A stretch of DNA of 64,000 nt, taken from assembly GCF_010183535.1 (NCBI RefSeq), contig NC_071333.1, positions 19,962,587-20,026,586 of the forward strand, read 5' to 3'. Shown here one piece after another: positions 1 to 10,625 of the stretch. Positions within the stretch are counted from its first letter, which is position 1, and each line of letters starts with the position of its first letter. The notes under the pieces were generated by a model. The model was not told where the DNA came from, made no database searches, and saw nothing but the letters and a program-made list of their open reading frames with translations. The translations under genes were made by a program, and so were the position numbers. Origin of the DNA: Caenorhabditis remanei. Taxonomy: Eukaryota > Nematoda > Chromadorea > Rhabditida > Rhabditidae.

Positions 1-299
1 GTGAAAATTATCGTTTAATACTTTTCTCTAAATTCCGTGACGCTCTATTATCAGTCTATTCATCTCTTGTGGAATTCGGCTACTACTATCAAAATACAAA
101 AGGTTTTCAAGATTTACCCAACTCACTGACAACAGACTTCTAGTAATAAAGGTAACACCGTAAAATAAAAAATCTGTTAACTAATCCAAACAACTGTAGT
201 GTTTCTTGGTCGCAGAATGATTGGGTAGTTTTTGTCTAAATGTAAGCAAAATCAAATTTCCAGGAACATTATAAATCAAACAAAGTGTATTCCAAAAAA

Positions 300-840
300 G
301 AAGCACTTCAATCTTTTTTAAAATCTAATTCACAATGACTTCCACAATGATTCCAAAAACAAAAATAGAAAAATACTGACAGAAAAAAGATAATTATAAG
401 TACTTCATTATTTTCGGAGCATATGAATCCTGTGACTAAACCTTATTAAAACCGTATATAAGTTTCTGACTCGAACTCTCACTCTTTGGTTCCCCATCTT
501 CATCATTCAAAAATTTTGTACTCAGAGCCTTTTATATTTTTAACATTTATCAGTTCAGATGATGTTTCATGCTTTAAGAATGCGGAGGTTGAAAATATCT
601 ACTGTTTTCTGATCAGCCGGTAGATAATTTGTTTGTCTTTTTTATTGAAACTGCCATTTGAAACACCGATTAAAATTATGTTTACTCGGAGAAGTTTTCA
701 ATTCCACATGACTGAAAATTAGAGGTTTGTTCGCTTTCAAGAAAGTTGAAAATGTAGTTTTTGTGTAGTTAAAAACCTTTTCTAAAAGTTTGAAAATTGA
801 TGTTGACTCACAAGACGAATGTTTCCAGTGATCAATCAAT
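300..840 (+). repeat. Diverged direct duplication, copy 1
   Basis: This segment aligns by eye, with gaps and substitutions, to 1740-2450 in the same orientation. Shared landmarks in order are a GAAGCACTTC tract, an ACAAAAATAGAAAAA-like tract, a TTCGGAGCATATGAA-like tract, and the long match TTTGTTTGTCTTTTTTATTG followed by AACACCGATTAAAAT and GTGTAGTTAAAAACCTTTT. It has no coding potential that I can support. Confidence 0.65.
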
Positions 841-1739
841 ATGGAGTCAATTTCTTCAGAAAACTGATTAGAGAAAGTACTGAATGATTGTAGAGCTCTT
901 CAATATTAAAAACATCTGCTTAACCCTTCCTTATAAATCAGGAGCATTTCTTCATTAGAATGTATCAAGAACCTGTAAGACAAGATTTTCGAATTGAGAG
1001 CTGATTCTCAAGGAAAATATCTGAAAATAAATGTAACCTTTTGAATCGAATCCTTTTAAAATTGAGAGAAATCATCTGTTTATCGATTTTACTGTGGAAG
1101 TTCATGGAGTCAGTGTGAAAATATGCGTGGTCACCTATATCATTGGAAAGCTAAGAAAACGTTGATTCCAAATATATAATCAGTTTTTGCCCTTGAAACC
1201 TGGTATTCAAAAAAAGAGGTCGAAGTTTGAACCTCTAGTAAGTGATTACCTTCCTGACGTACGAAAAATAACGCAGCGTGTAGGTAGTACTGAGACGGTC
1301 TGGCATGGAGAATGGTGTGGATTCGATGACCGGCCATGCGAAATTTCTGCATTTTTTAAAGGAACTTCAAAGATTCTCTAATTAGGTCTTCTTTTCAAGA
1401 TTTGAGTGATGTTATACCTGTTTATTAGTGAGAAGAGAAAAACTGAAAGAGTTTCTCAAAAAGATCATAACTTTTCGATCACCGAGTGACGGACAACTTT
1501 TTGAAAAGTTTTGAGAATAGGTTTTCTCAAACCTTGAAAAAATCAAGTCAAACCCAATAGATAATCTTGGAAGTTTATTTTATATTTTCGCATGGCCGGG
1601 TATAAAACACCGCCTCACTACCTCGAATGATGAATGACAAATTCACTAGATTTCATCTTTCTCAGTATTCACAAATTTACATATACTGGACCACTCAGAA
1701 CTTTTTTCTGAAACATCATGAATAACAGAAAGTTATGTA

Positions 1740-2450
1740 TCCTAGAAATGAAGCACTTCGATAATCTTCAATCTAATCCATCATAATCTCAAAAATGGCT
1801 CTCAAAAATAGAAAAACATGGAAATAGATTAAACGGACAATTACAGGTGCTTCATGTTTTTTGGAGCTTATGAAACCCGTAAAGAAGCCGCTACACGATC
1901 GTCACTGTTTTTGATGACTTCATAAAATGCTGAAACTCCCCCTCTCCCCTACTCTAAAAAACCTGATATATTTTCTACAGTACACCGTAAAACCTGTGAT
2001 AGAGGGGCACCTTGCGGTGTCTGTTTGCAGCGGTATATCGGTTCCCTAAAAATATCAAAACGTTTTTAACAGGCAGAATACACCTTAATAATCATAAAAT
2101 ACTTCTTCAGTTAAAAAACGTCTCATGTCTTTAAAGACAGTCGAGATAGGATGCTCCAAACTCATGCCTGCGGGTTCGCCTCCCTTACAGGTCTTACGGT
2201 ACATGTTACTAGTTTAATGCCTGCTTCTTTCCATGTCCATTCTAGTTGCCATAAACATGTTGGCTGATCAATGATTTGTTTGTCTGTTTTATTGGAATCG
2301 TCATTTGAAAAACCGATTAAAATGATGTTTTTGAAGAGGTTTTGAATTCCTTCTGACTGAAAATTACAGGTGCCAACCTTGTTGATAAGTTTGTTGAAAA
2401 TGTAGTTTTAGTGTAGTTAAAAACCTTTTTGAAAAGTTTGATAATGTCAC
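1740..2450 (+). repeat. Diverged direct duplication, copy 2
   Basis: Partner of 300-840. The best-matching stretch, 2268-2450, keeps the landmark order of copy 1 (TTTGTTTGTCTGTTTTATTG, AAACCGATTAAAATGATG, GTGTAGTTAAAAACCTTTTT). The middle of this copy, around 1930-2260, holds extra sequence that I cannot match to copy 1. Confidence 0.65.
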
Positions 2451-2454
2451 GGTA

Positions 2455-2790
2455 ACCATCTCAATTCTTTTCGAAATCCTGTTTTTCTGAGCAGAAGATG
2501 TTTTTCTTCCGGGTCTTTCTTAGATTTCCTAGAATTTTCAGATTTTAATTCTGATTTTAAAGCCGATACATTCTGAACAAGATTTATACACACGTCAATG
2601 GTACCTATAAGCAGTCATGTGGCTCCGATGCGTGATGATATCAGTTTCAGATGTATGTGTATTCGAATGTATCGACTCGGAATTAATTAGAAGGACAAAA
2701 GCGTGCAACTCGGTACCAGTCGCGTGACATTTCAATAAACAATGACTCAATAAAAATTTTCTAAAAGTGACAGATCTTGATGTCCCGCTT
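2455..2790 (+). repeat. Direct repeat, copy 1
   Basis: Matches 3600-3990. Both copies share TTCTTTCAGAAATCCTGTTT-like sequence, GATACATTCTGAACAAGAT, ATATCAGTTTCAGATGTATG and GTGACATTTCAATAAACAAT in the same order. The copies flank the palindromic element at 3075-3414. Frames open across them are short and not conserved between copies. Confidence 0.75.
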
Positions 2791-3074
2791 AATTAATTAG
2801 AAGTAAAAGAAAGAAAATGATGAACGTCAGAGGGACAGTGTTTACTCACAAACTCAGCTTTGAGTTGAATGAAATAAAGGGATATTCAAAATGAAAACAC
2901 TTTTCAGATCAATCGACAAGGCAAAAGTTGCCGATTGCGTTTTTGTTTTGTTAACTTCACCACGTGTGACTAATATAATTCATTTCTCAAAAGTTTTTTG
3001 AACTAAAACCAAAACTCACAATTTTTGAGGATTGTTTTCCAAGCGTAATGTGTCTTATTAAGTAATTTGCTAGA

Positions 3075-3414
3075 GTAATCTAAGATGTTGTGACTCACTT
3101 AATGTCATCAAATCATTCTAATCCACCGACTTATTTTTTTTCCTACCTGGTACATCAGCTTATCCAGATTTTCAGATGTAATCAAAAATCCAGCTTTAGT
3201 GATTAATTGAGTACATTGTGATTAAATTTAAAATTTGAAAATCCATATCTGTACGGATCTTGTGCTTAATATTCCATAGAATAAGAAGAGTAAACGATCT
3301 TGAACATCTGAAAATCTTGATAAGCTGATGTACCAGGCAGGGAAAAACAGAAATAAGTCGGTGGATTAGAATGATTTGATGACATTAAGTGAGTCACAAC
3401 AATCTTGGATTACG
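3075..3414. mobile_element. Palindromic MITE-like element with arms of about 105 bp
   Basis: The left arm 3075-3178 is nearly an exact reverse complement of the right arm 3305-3414. Both contain GACTCACTTAATGTCATCAA, TTCTAATCCACCGACTTATT and GGTACATCAGCTTATC in mirrored order. The spacer is about 125 bp of AT-rich sequence without coding potential. Arms this long and this similar, with no coding interior, fit a non-autonomous fold-back or MITE-type element. I could not define a convincing target-site duplication, so its superfamily is open. Confidence 0.8.
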
Positions 3415-3599
3415 GTATGTCACTCCTGCATGAACATTTTCTGAAATAAGACGTTCCAGTGAATATAAAAAAGGATTGCGGTATCTCTCGTCAGTGATAG
3501 CACAATCTCAGAATAATCATGGTCTTCTCATTTGAATTGGCAGGATATCAAACTTTAAAAATGTAGACAGATCTACTTGGGTTGTATGTCCTCCGGGTT

Positions 3600-3990
3600 C
3601 ATTTTACCATAGTTCTCAATTCTTTCAGAAATCCTGTTTATCTGAGTTAACGAAGTATTTGTTCCGGGTTTGTCTCAGATTTCCTAGAATTTTCTGACTT
3701 TTTTTCTGATTTTAAATCCGATACATTCTGAACAAGATCTTTACACACGTCAATGGTTCCTAGAAGCAGTCATGAGGCTTGATACGTGATTCTTTCAATT
3801 TTTTGATAGCTGTCACGTGGAATAACCCTCGTGTGGCTCGATGCGGAATGATATCAGTTTCAGATGTATGTGTATTTGAATGCATCAAACTGGAATTAAT
3901 TAGAAAAAAAGCGGGTGTTGCTTGGTACCAGTTGCGTGACATTTCAATAAACAATGACTGGATAAAAATGTTCGAAAAGTGACAGATTGA
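3600..3990 (+). repeat. Direct repeat, copy 2
   Basis: Partner of 2455-2790, with an insertion of about 60 bp around 3770-3835 compared with copy 1. It shares the same ordered landmarks, ending with TTTCAATAAACAATGACT and a run-on AAAAGTGACAGAT. Confidence 0.75.
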
Positions 3991-5315
3991 TGCTGAAGTA
4001 ATTATGAACGAAATAAGAAAAAATGACGACTATTGAAAGAAACAAAACAGACTAGATACATTTGGTCAGAAAGTTCCACCAAGAACGCGAAAAACGATAA
4101 CATTTTACTAAAATATCTGAACGGGTAAAGTAACAAATTTGTAGATGAATATTTGTAAATGAATGAGAGCGACGGGAGTGCCTCGGAAGTTTTGACATCT
4201 TATAAAACCGAATTATGCGAGAATAACTTATCACAGACTTGAATAATCGATGAAACAGTCATAATAATACATAACATATAATATTTTCATTTCATGCGGG
4301 ATTCATTGACTATAATTAATTTGTATTTTGCGTCAGTGATTCACAAAATCCCAACAATTTATATCCCCTTAATGTCATCAAATTTTTCTAATTTGATATA
4401 AACATCATTGACACTTTTTTGGTTTGCTCGTCGGCTTCCGTCATAAACTTTACAACGTGGGTCACTAATACTTATCCTAATTCCATTTTACAAAAAAATC
4501 TAGGAATCGGATAACAAGATTAGTGAAAAAACAATGACATGTGAATGCGAAACAGTTGGCAAAAACATGTTTTCCAAGATTTTCTAATCTTCTTGTAGGA
4601 TTCTGATTTGTGAACTAACGAAATTATGAGAGTTTTTTCCGATCGGAAGTGGATAATTGTTGCTAATGAGCTCTGAACAAAAGTTTTAGCTAGGCAATGG
4701 GAAAGCTGAGATAATGAAAATAATGTTTAATATTTTCGGTGAAATCGGGATTTTCAGATTTATGGAGTTTGCAAAATAAACGTTATCTGTATAATTTTTT
4801 TAATGTGTAAATTCAGGATTTTGAGAAAAGAAAAACGAAGGAAAGTCTGAAAATCAGTTTTAAGCTAATTGTAGACCGTCGATATGTTCAGAAAGTCTTT
4901 TTTTTCGAAATTTGAGAAAGTTAATTCTCTGCTGAAAATGATGACGTGAAAAGGCTTAACCAAATACTTTGACCGTATATAACTAAGCTGGAAATAACTT
5001 TCGAACTTATGTTCAAGTGAAACTTTTCTTGACATTGAAATTCTGAATCCACACGGACATAATACAAATTATACGTCATTTCTATCTTTTTTGAGCTTTC
5101 TTTGTTCCGAAATTAGGAATCCACACGTATTCAATATAACCTAACCATCACTGCTAGCCTTTTTTTGAGCTCTTGACACCATTTCTATTTTAAAGTGATC
5201 TAAGCTTTCCAGTGATATAGGTTACATACGCTAACTTCACTGCTACTCCTGACCATTTCCTAGTAAGGGATCTTGCATAACAAAAAATTCTGAAATCCTA
5301 AAAAGCAGTTGAACC

Positions 5316-5338
5316 ATATATATATATATATATATATA
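5316..5338. repeat. TA dinucleotide microsatellite
   Basis: An uninterrupted alternating AT/TA run of about 23 bp. Confidence 0.95.
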
Positions 5339-5745
5339 CATCTAGGTTTCGGTATCAATTCGCATAGATCCGGAAATTGATTGTTAAAAAATTGAATTAT
5401 CATATCTTCACTATAGTGAAAACTCCGGTAGTGGTCCTGACTAACATACCCACGGCTTTTCAGATGATGACGCCACCTTTTGAATTTTTGTAGTTTAGTT
5501 TGCCTTATTCAGATACTTCCTTGTCTTTTCTCTCTCATTCCAGTCGTAGTAAACAACTCATGTTACTTACTCGAATTCTCACGCTGTCTTTTCCTTCTTG
5601 TATTCTGAGCGTTTTTTGATCTTCTCATTTTTGAACTCGATTTCAAAATAGGCGTGGCCATGTCGAGAACATTAATTGTACCGAACAGTGGGAGGAGCCG
5701 ACATTCTCAAAATTTCTAATCTGAAAAGGGGGCGGGGTTAAGTGG

Positions 5746-5753
5746 TATAAAAG
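5746..5753 (+). promoter_or_regulatory. TATA box of the gene at 5844
   Basis: TATAAAAG lies 91 bp upstream of the start codon and is preceded by a G-rich stretch (GGGGGCGGGG). The paralogous gene at 28433 has the same TATAAAAG 95 bp before its ATG, so the element and its spacing are conserved between paralogues. Transcription would be expected to start about 25-35 bp downstream. Confidence 0.8.
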
Positions 5754-5843
5754 ACCGAATCTGAAAACTGATTTCTCATCAGATCATCTATCTGCTCCCT
5801 CTTCCTCCCTCAACACCCCTGAAGCCCCCTTCGACTCTCAACC

Positions 5844-6320
5844 ATGAGTCGTCAGCTCTCCTTCCTCGTCTTCCTGGCTCTCAACTTGAGCGTCCCAGTC
5901 TTCGGCCTGACCTGCCACAAGGTCAACGAATGGGAGGCTTCCATGGTCCATGACCAACATTTCTGCACCGCGTACTTTGAGGTTAGCGAAGGACACGCCT
6001 CATTCGGAGGATCGCAAGCTCATCCAAAGGATCTCCCGAAGAGCTACGCCTACGACTTCCTCAATAAGGACGACTGCCAGTTGCAAGTAAGATGAAATAT
6101 GAAATAGACGGAAACATCTCTATAATATAAATTATTTCAGACCGGGGTCGACATTATGGACGGGTCTGGTACGACAACCAGCATCTGGGCCTGCCTCTGT
6201 TTTGAGAGCCACTGCAACTTCCCGTTCAGCTTCGAGGAGTTCGTTCGCCGCGGCCACACCCTTCGTCCGTCCTTCGTCCCATTGGTCATGCCTGCTGAAG
6301 AATCTGCCGGACATCAGTAA
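5844..6320 (+). CDS. Small secreted six-cysteine protein, paralogue 1
   Basis: Two exons, 5844-6086 and 6141-6320, separated by a 54-bp intron with GTAAGA and TTTCAG ends and phase 0. They encode 140 residues. Residues 1-21 form a clear signal peptide ending VFG. The mature part has cysteines at about 24, 41, 78, 99, 101 and 106 and ends its cysteine core with WACLC...CN, followed by a conserved tail containing RGHTLRP. The CxC...CN ending resembles Ly6/activin-receptor-like or other small extracellular cysteine-rich folds of nematodes, but I do not recognise the exact family. A TATA box lies upstream and AATAAA lies at 6436. The paralogue at 28433 has the same exon 1 length (81 codons) and the same cysteine order. 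The probable role is a secreted or cuticle/extracellular protein; its function is unknown. Confidence 0.88.
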
Positions 6321-6435
6321 CGGGTATCTTTCGGAATCCTCCCCGTTCTTCTCGTCATGATCTCTTTGCAGTGTGATCCACACTTTTCTTCCTTTGCTGA
6401 TTTCCTGTATTCCACATTTTTTTGAATTTTGTTCG

Positions 6436-6441
6436 AATAAA
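6436..6441 (+). promoter_or_regulatory. Polyadenylation signal AATAAA
   Basis: AATAAA is 116 bp past the stop codon of the gene at 5844, in a T-rich 3' region, and is the first canonical signal downstream. Confidence 0.75.
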
Positions 6442-6889
6442 TGCTGTGTTAAATGAGCCCGTGTTTCAATTCTTTAAACTTTCAGATGGGAAATAGAAAC
6501 TATGGATTTCAGAATTCGTCTGCTCTTCTTGAACGCAGTTTGACTTCGTCTTGGTTTTCACTTCGGCTCATTTATAGAGATAGAGAGAGGGATGACTTTG
6601 TCGGTAGAAATAGAGTGTGGCTGTTTCCATCGCGGCATGAGGGCCCTTCATCTTGGTCCGCACTATTTTTGGCTACGTCGTTGTCGTCTCCGCCAATAGC
6701 GTGGTCGGAGGGAAGAGAGTGCGCACATAATCGAGTCGTTCTCTTTTATCTTCTCAGCTTATCCATTTCTCGGGACCGTTGTCGCTTGTCGATGAATCTT
6801 ACATTAGAGGAGTTTCAGAAAATTACTGATCTTGTGATGTTTGTCAAATGTGAATTAGAATCTACGCTGCAGCCAACTACTCAAGTTCT
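6442..6889. other. Intergenic sequence between secreted gene and retroelement
   Basis: An ORF of 146 codons opens here on the plus strand, but it has no recognisable domain, no splice-site support and a serine/leucine-rich composition typical of chance translation. It may be 5' sequence carried next to the truncated retroelement that follows. I see no other feature. Confidence 0.4.
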
Positions 6890-7640
6890 TTAGATCTCGA
6901 TCCCTCCCTCTCTACAACCACTTATTCAACACCTACGTTCTTCCAGTTCTTGAATATTGCTCAGCTGTCTACTCTCCTTCACCCTTTAGCATTCTCTCTC
7001 ATAAACTAGAAAAGCCACTCCGATCTTTCAAGAGGAAAGTTCTTCAGAGATGTAACATTCACTATACTTCCTATCTGAACCGTCTTGAGATTCTTGACTC
7101 CGTCACCGTCGTCTTAAATCTCAATTAATGTTCCTCTATAAAATCATTTGCGGCGCCACTTTCTTTCCTGAAATCCACTCTTATGTCAGACTGTCTAACT
7201 CTAACCGACGACCCATGACCCTCATATGTCCACAAGTAAATGATTTCTTCTCTTCCACTGTCCCCATCTGGAGTTCCCTCACGTCTAATTGTCCTGAATT
7301 TCTCTCCCCCGGTAAACTTATCTCCCTTCTTGAATAATCCATTAATCGATTATAAGTTTGATCTTTCTCTCTCACCCCCCCCCCGTGTTATGTCACTTTA
7401 ATTTATTTTTCTCGAAATTCTTGTCACTATCACTTTCACAGTTTGGTTTTATAATCTTTTCCCCAATCCTATCTTGCCATAATGATTCTTTTTTTTTTCT
7501 TTTTTTTGTTCCCCTCACCCCTACCTGGTCTGTTGTCTCGTGAGGGGCTTGATCAGGTCTCCAGTGTAACTTTTGATAATTCGTTGCTCACTGCACGTTT
7601 AATTCCCACGGCTAAAAAATATTTGTTCATGCTTTCGGCG
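6890..7640 (+). mobile_element. 5'-truncated, frameshifted non-LTR retroelement (CR1/jockey-like RT end)
   Basis: Translation from 6890 gives the thumb-side end of a non-LTR reverse transcriptase. The signature LYNHLFNTYVLPVLEYCSAV is the usual sequence after the RT palm in CR1/jockey-type elements, and it is followed by basic residues and RRLKSQLMFLYKII. One frame shift near 7100-7115 separates the two halves. The 3' half stays open to a stop at 7335-7337 and is followed by a C-run and T-rich untranslated sequence. The 3' boundary (about 7640) is a guess. The endonuclease and catalytic RT motifs are absent, so this is a dead fragment. Confidence 0.8.
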
Positions 7641-8171
7641 ATAAGCACCTGTTTTCTAGATTTCTTGAAAACTTTTCGGTTGATTGAAGTTGTGGGAAAA
7701 TAGTCATGCGTTACTTGTTTCTTCATGTTTTCTAATCAACTTTCATGACTCAGAACGCGTGAGAATAAAAAAACTATGATGTGAGGGGCAAGTGGTGTGT
7801 GACTAGGTTAAATGAACTTCTGAAATTGGAAATTTGAAAAAGTCAACATTTTAAAACAGATATGAAGTTTTATCACATAAATTTTTGAAAGATCTATTGT
7901 ATGACAGTTCTTTCAGCTAGAAATTTTTATTCTGTTCAGCATGCTAGATGATTTCAATCAGAGCTATACCTTTAATACAACTGATTAACTTTGTTATATT
8001 ACCGTCTGTTTCATACTGTAGAAAGAATTTCTCTTCCGTCTTACTTCCGTCTTCTACCTCCTAACAAAAATTTTGTGAAATTACGCTCGTTATTTCTGAA
8101 AGTCTGTTCGTATCTTTTTGGCTAAATATTCTGAAAATACAAAACACGAATTGCCCAGAAACTCATATTTA
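7641..8171. other. No recognisable feature
   Basis: AT-rich sequence with only accidental short frames; no repeat or motif recognised. Confidence 0.4.
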
Positions 8172-8530
8172 TTATTTCGAGTTGTTATGAAATAAAGGAG
8201 TAAAAACTGGGAGAGGCACTCCTACCTCACATGATGGATCCGACTCTGCCTGATGGAATATGACTAACGCCTCAAATAATTTTCCGCTCATTGAATAGTA
8301 GATTATATGGATACGTGCACCGGGTGGAGGGCGGCTACCCGGGAAACTCGGCAAGCGACGGTGGCGTCGAGGAATGAAATCAAGAAACATATTAAAGCAG
8401 CCTCGTCTATTTAGCTGAAATAAATAAAAATAATTTTTTAAAGACACGAATGAATGAACTTACATCTGATAAGCTTTTTACATCCTTATGATTAATGAGA
8501 TCATTCCAATTGACATATTAGACCCGTTCC
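8172..8530 (-). other. Possible exon pair or gene remnant
   Basis: On the minus strand an AT-rich TTTATTTCAG acceptor near 8416 precedes an open stretch (FNMFLDFIPRRHRR..., then PPPGARIH...) that ends at a GTAGGAG donor near 8227. Upstream, a short open stretch ends in CAGAT before a perfect GTAAGT donor near 8463, and the two join in phase. A stop codon lies just upstream of the first piece, so no complete gene can be assembled. It shares a GATACGTGCACCGGGT-like stretch, and PGARI in translation, with the orphan frame at 10117-10437. Family unknown. Confidence 0.25.
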
Positions 8531-8725
8531 ATGAAGACCCAGAGATCCGAGGATCTTACGGTAGTGAAGTACTGTAGTCGGCTTTTTATTAGATAAATTG
8601 ATGAGGTAGAGAAAGAATAATAAGAATGACCTGAGTTGGTTACTCGAATGAGTGTACTACTGGAGTTGCCACTGCATTTATATGCAGGAGATAGCTCCGC
8701 CCATTTTGAGCCAGGTCTCCTGAGC

Positions 8726-8742
8726 AGAGAGAGAGAGAGAGA
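8726..8742. repeat. GA dinucleotide microsatellite
   Basis: A short uninterrupted GA run of about 17 bp. Confidence 0.9.
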
Positions 8743-8909
8743 ATACACCTCTGCAACACATGGTAACCGTTGCTAGGAAGAGTATGTTTTGATGGAAAGA
8801 AAAATGTATATGCAATCATTGCTGCGAATGTTTTCGGTTTGAGACACTGTAGGTAGATAACCTTGGTGGAAAAATTGGATTCGGAAAAGTTTTGTTGGAT
8901 ATATCTCAA

Positions 8910-10116
8910 TCATCTTATTGGACAATGAAACAATAGTTCAAAGTTAAGCCTCCGGGTAACAATCAAAACTATGTAGAATCTGAGCAGGATTTGACAATTT
9001 CTATGTTATAGACATACTGTAGCATTAACCGTTCATATAAAATTCAACGTTTAAAGTAGAATTTCAAAATATCATTATTTCCATTTGATTACATTCAGCG
9101 GATTAAGCTTTTCTGAAAAAAAAATTGTAGGTCTTCTTGAAAAAATACTCCCAAAATAGAATTAAAAAACGTGACATCTCTGAATCCCTGGGCCTTTAAT
9201 CTCTTTGTCATAAGCTTCCCATTCTCTACCACATGTAATCTTTTTCCTATCGTAGCTACTTTCAGAAAGTAGGCGGATTATAAGTAAGCTGATCATGAGA
9301 TTTGAGGATTACAAAACTTGTTTGAGAGCCTATGTCTTCTTTTTTTACTTGAAATTCTCACTCTTTTCGGAAAAGAACCGATGTAATAACGTGAATGATC
9401 AAAAAAAAAAAAAAAAAAACCTCTTGTTACAAGTTTGAGTACGCATTCGTAAGAAAAAAGATATTATTCGAAGCCAGGAACTTTCCTAATATTGAAGATT
9501 TTATTACTAGTCTGTGGTTCTTCAAAGAATTATACACAGTGATATAATTACCATTTCATGGGACTTATAACAGAAACGTACTACATTCCAATGTTTTTAA
9601 AAAACGTGAACTTAATTTTTCGAAAGTCAGCTTGTACTACTGACTGGAAATAGTCGAAAATTCTCAAACAAATGTAGAGGGTACGGCGAAAGGTGAGAAC
9701 CTAAAAATGTCTGTGAAATGTGTTTACATTAAAATCACTTTTGAATTTGAGAAAGATAAATGATGTCATCTGACAAAGCGAAACGATTTTTTGGGTATTT
9801 CTCAGAACAGAAATCAACGATCGTCAGTCATTCTATAATTGTTAAAATATTTTCTAAACTTTGAGTAAAAATTTAGGGTACGTCATCATAGTTTGAAATG
9901 TTCTTTTTCAATGCTTCAGTTGCACGAACTCTTGAAATAGTGATTTTAATTATAAACCCTAGCCCAAGTACATGAATTGCATAAAAGACATTGTTCCGCA
10001 CTTTCATTTTAGCAGAGACCTGGTGTAGCAGAACTGATAATGAAGTTCTTCAGTCTTTTATCATTTCTGTAATAATGTTTGTTCACCTCTCACTCTTCGG
10101 TTTCCACTGCACACAA
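8910..10116. other. Intergenic, no gene seen
   Basis: AT-rich sequence. The only distinct feature is a poly-A tract of about 18 bp at 9402-9419. It may be a relic of a retroposed insert, but I see no adjacent duplicated flank. Confidence 0.4.
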
Positions 10117-10437
10117 CTAAAAATATTCGAACCTGAACTTCTTTGCGTCCAGTGAAGTGTGACAGCTTTTCGTTGACCAAAGTTGAATTCTCGTTTGAAA
10201 TACGAGATCTTTATCTGGAAGACTCACCTGGAAACCCAATTTGATCTTTCCCAGCATAAAGTACATTTGTCCTGCGTGCAATCCATAATTTTGTATACGT
10301 GCACCGGGTATGTTCCTTGTTGTCAATTCAAATGACTGATAAGACACGCCTATGCAAAATTTTATTGCAGAAGTAATTTTTATCAAACTTTCTTCTGAGC
10401 CTACAATGTCAACCAAGAAGTGGTTGGCTTTCTCCAT
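10117..10437 (-). CDS. Hypothetical orphan frame downstream of the carboxylesterase
   Basis: A 106-codon frame on the minus strand without a recognised domain or signal peptide. Internally it holds ELTTRNIPGARIQNYG, which repeats the PGARI seen in the possible exon at 8172-8447; the underlying DNA also matches around ATACGTGCACCGGGT. A GTGAGT donor-like site occurs after KLGFQ, so the true exon might end there. It starts about 190 bp past the carboxylesterase stop on the same strand. It could be a real small gene, an exon of a lost gene, or chance. Confidence 0.25.
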   Translation of the reverse strand: MEKANHFLVDIVGSEESLIKITSAIKFCIGVSYQSFELTTRNIPGARIQNYGLHAGQMYFMLGKIKLGFQVSLPDKDLVFQTRIQLWSTKSCHTSLDAKKFRFEYF

Positions 10438-10625
10438 TTTTCGAGTTTTTCAATATCAACAGAATTACAATAAAAACCATAATTACAATGAAAATTATAA
10501 CAGCATAAAACCACCATTGATTATAAAAAGAAAAGCTATTAGAGATGACATTGGGAGTAGTTACCGAGTCTGTGAAAACGTTTGAGCGTCTCTGGAAAAA
10601 AGAGTTTACAAAATAATTATTTGTT

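Larger units (their letters stand above)
1..5740. other. Gene-poor AT-rich region built of old duplications
   Basis: No open reading frame here has splice context or recognisable protein similarity; all are short and look accidental. What can be seen is sequence duplication: 300-840 resembles 1740-2450, 2455-2790 resembles 3600-3990, and 3075-3414 is a palindromic element. These are listed separately. From 4000 to 5700 I see only AT-rich sequence, a TA microsatellite and, near the end, the promoter of the gene at 5844. Confidence 0.6.

Noticed and set aside
2155..2210. tRNA-like GCGGGTTCGCCTCCC
   Set aside because: Resembles a T-arm, but no acceptor stem or anticodon arm can be folded around it.
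6132..6383. Minus-strand frame opposite exon 2 of the secreted gene
   Set aside because: Antisense shadow of a coding exon with clear splice sites and a signal-peptide gene on the plus strand.
7482..7703. Phe-rich frame after the retroelement
   Set aside because: Poly-T tract in the retroelement 3' region.
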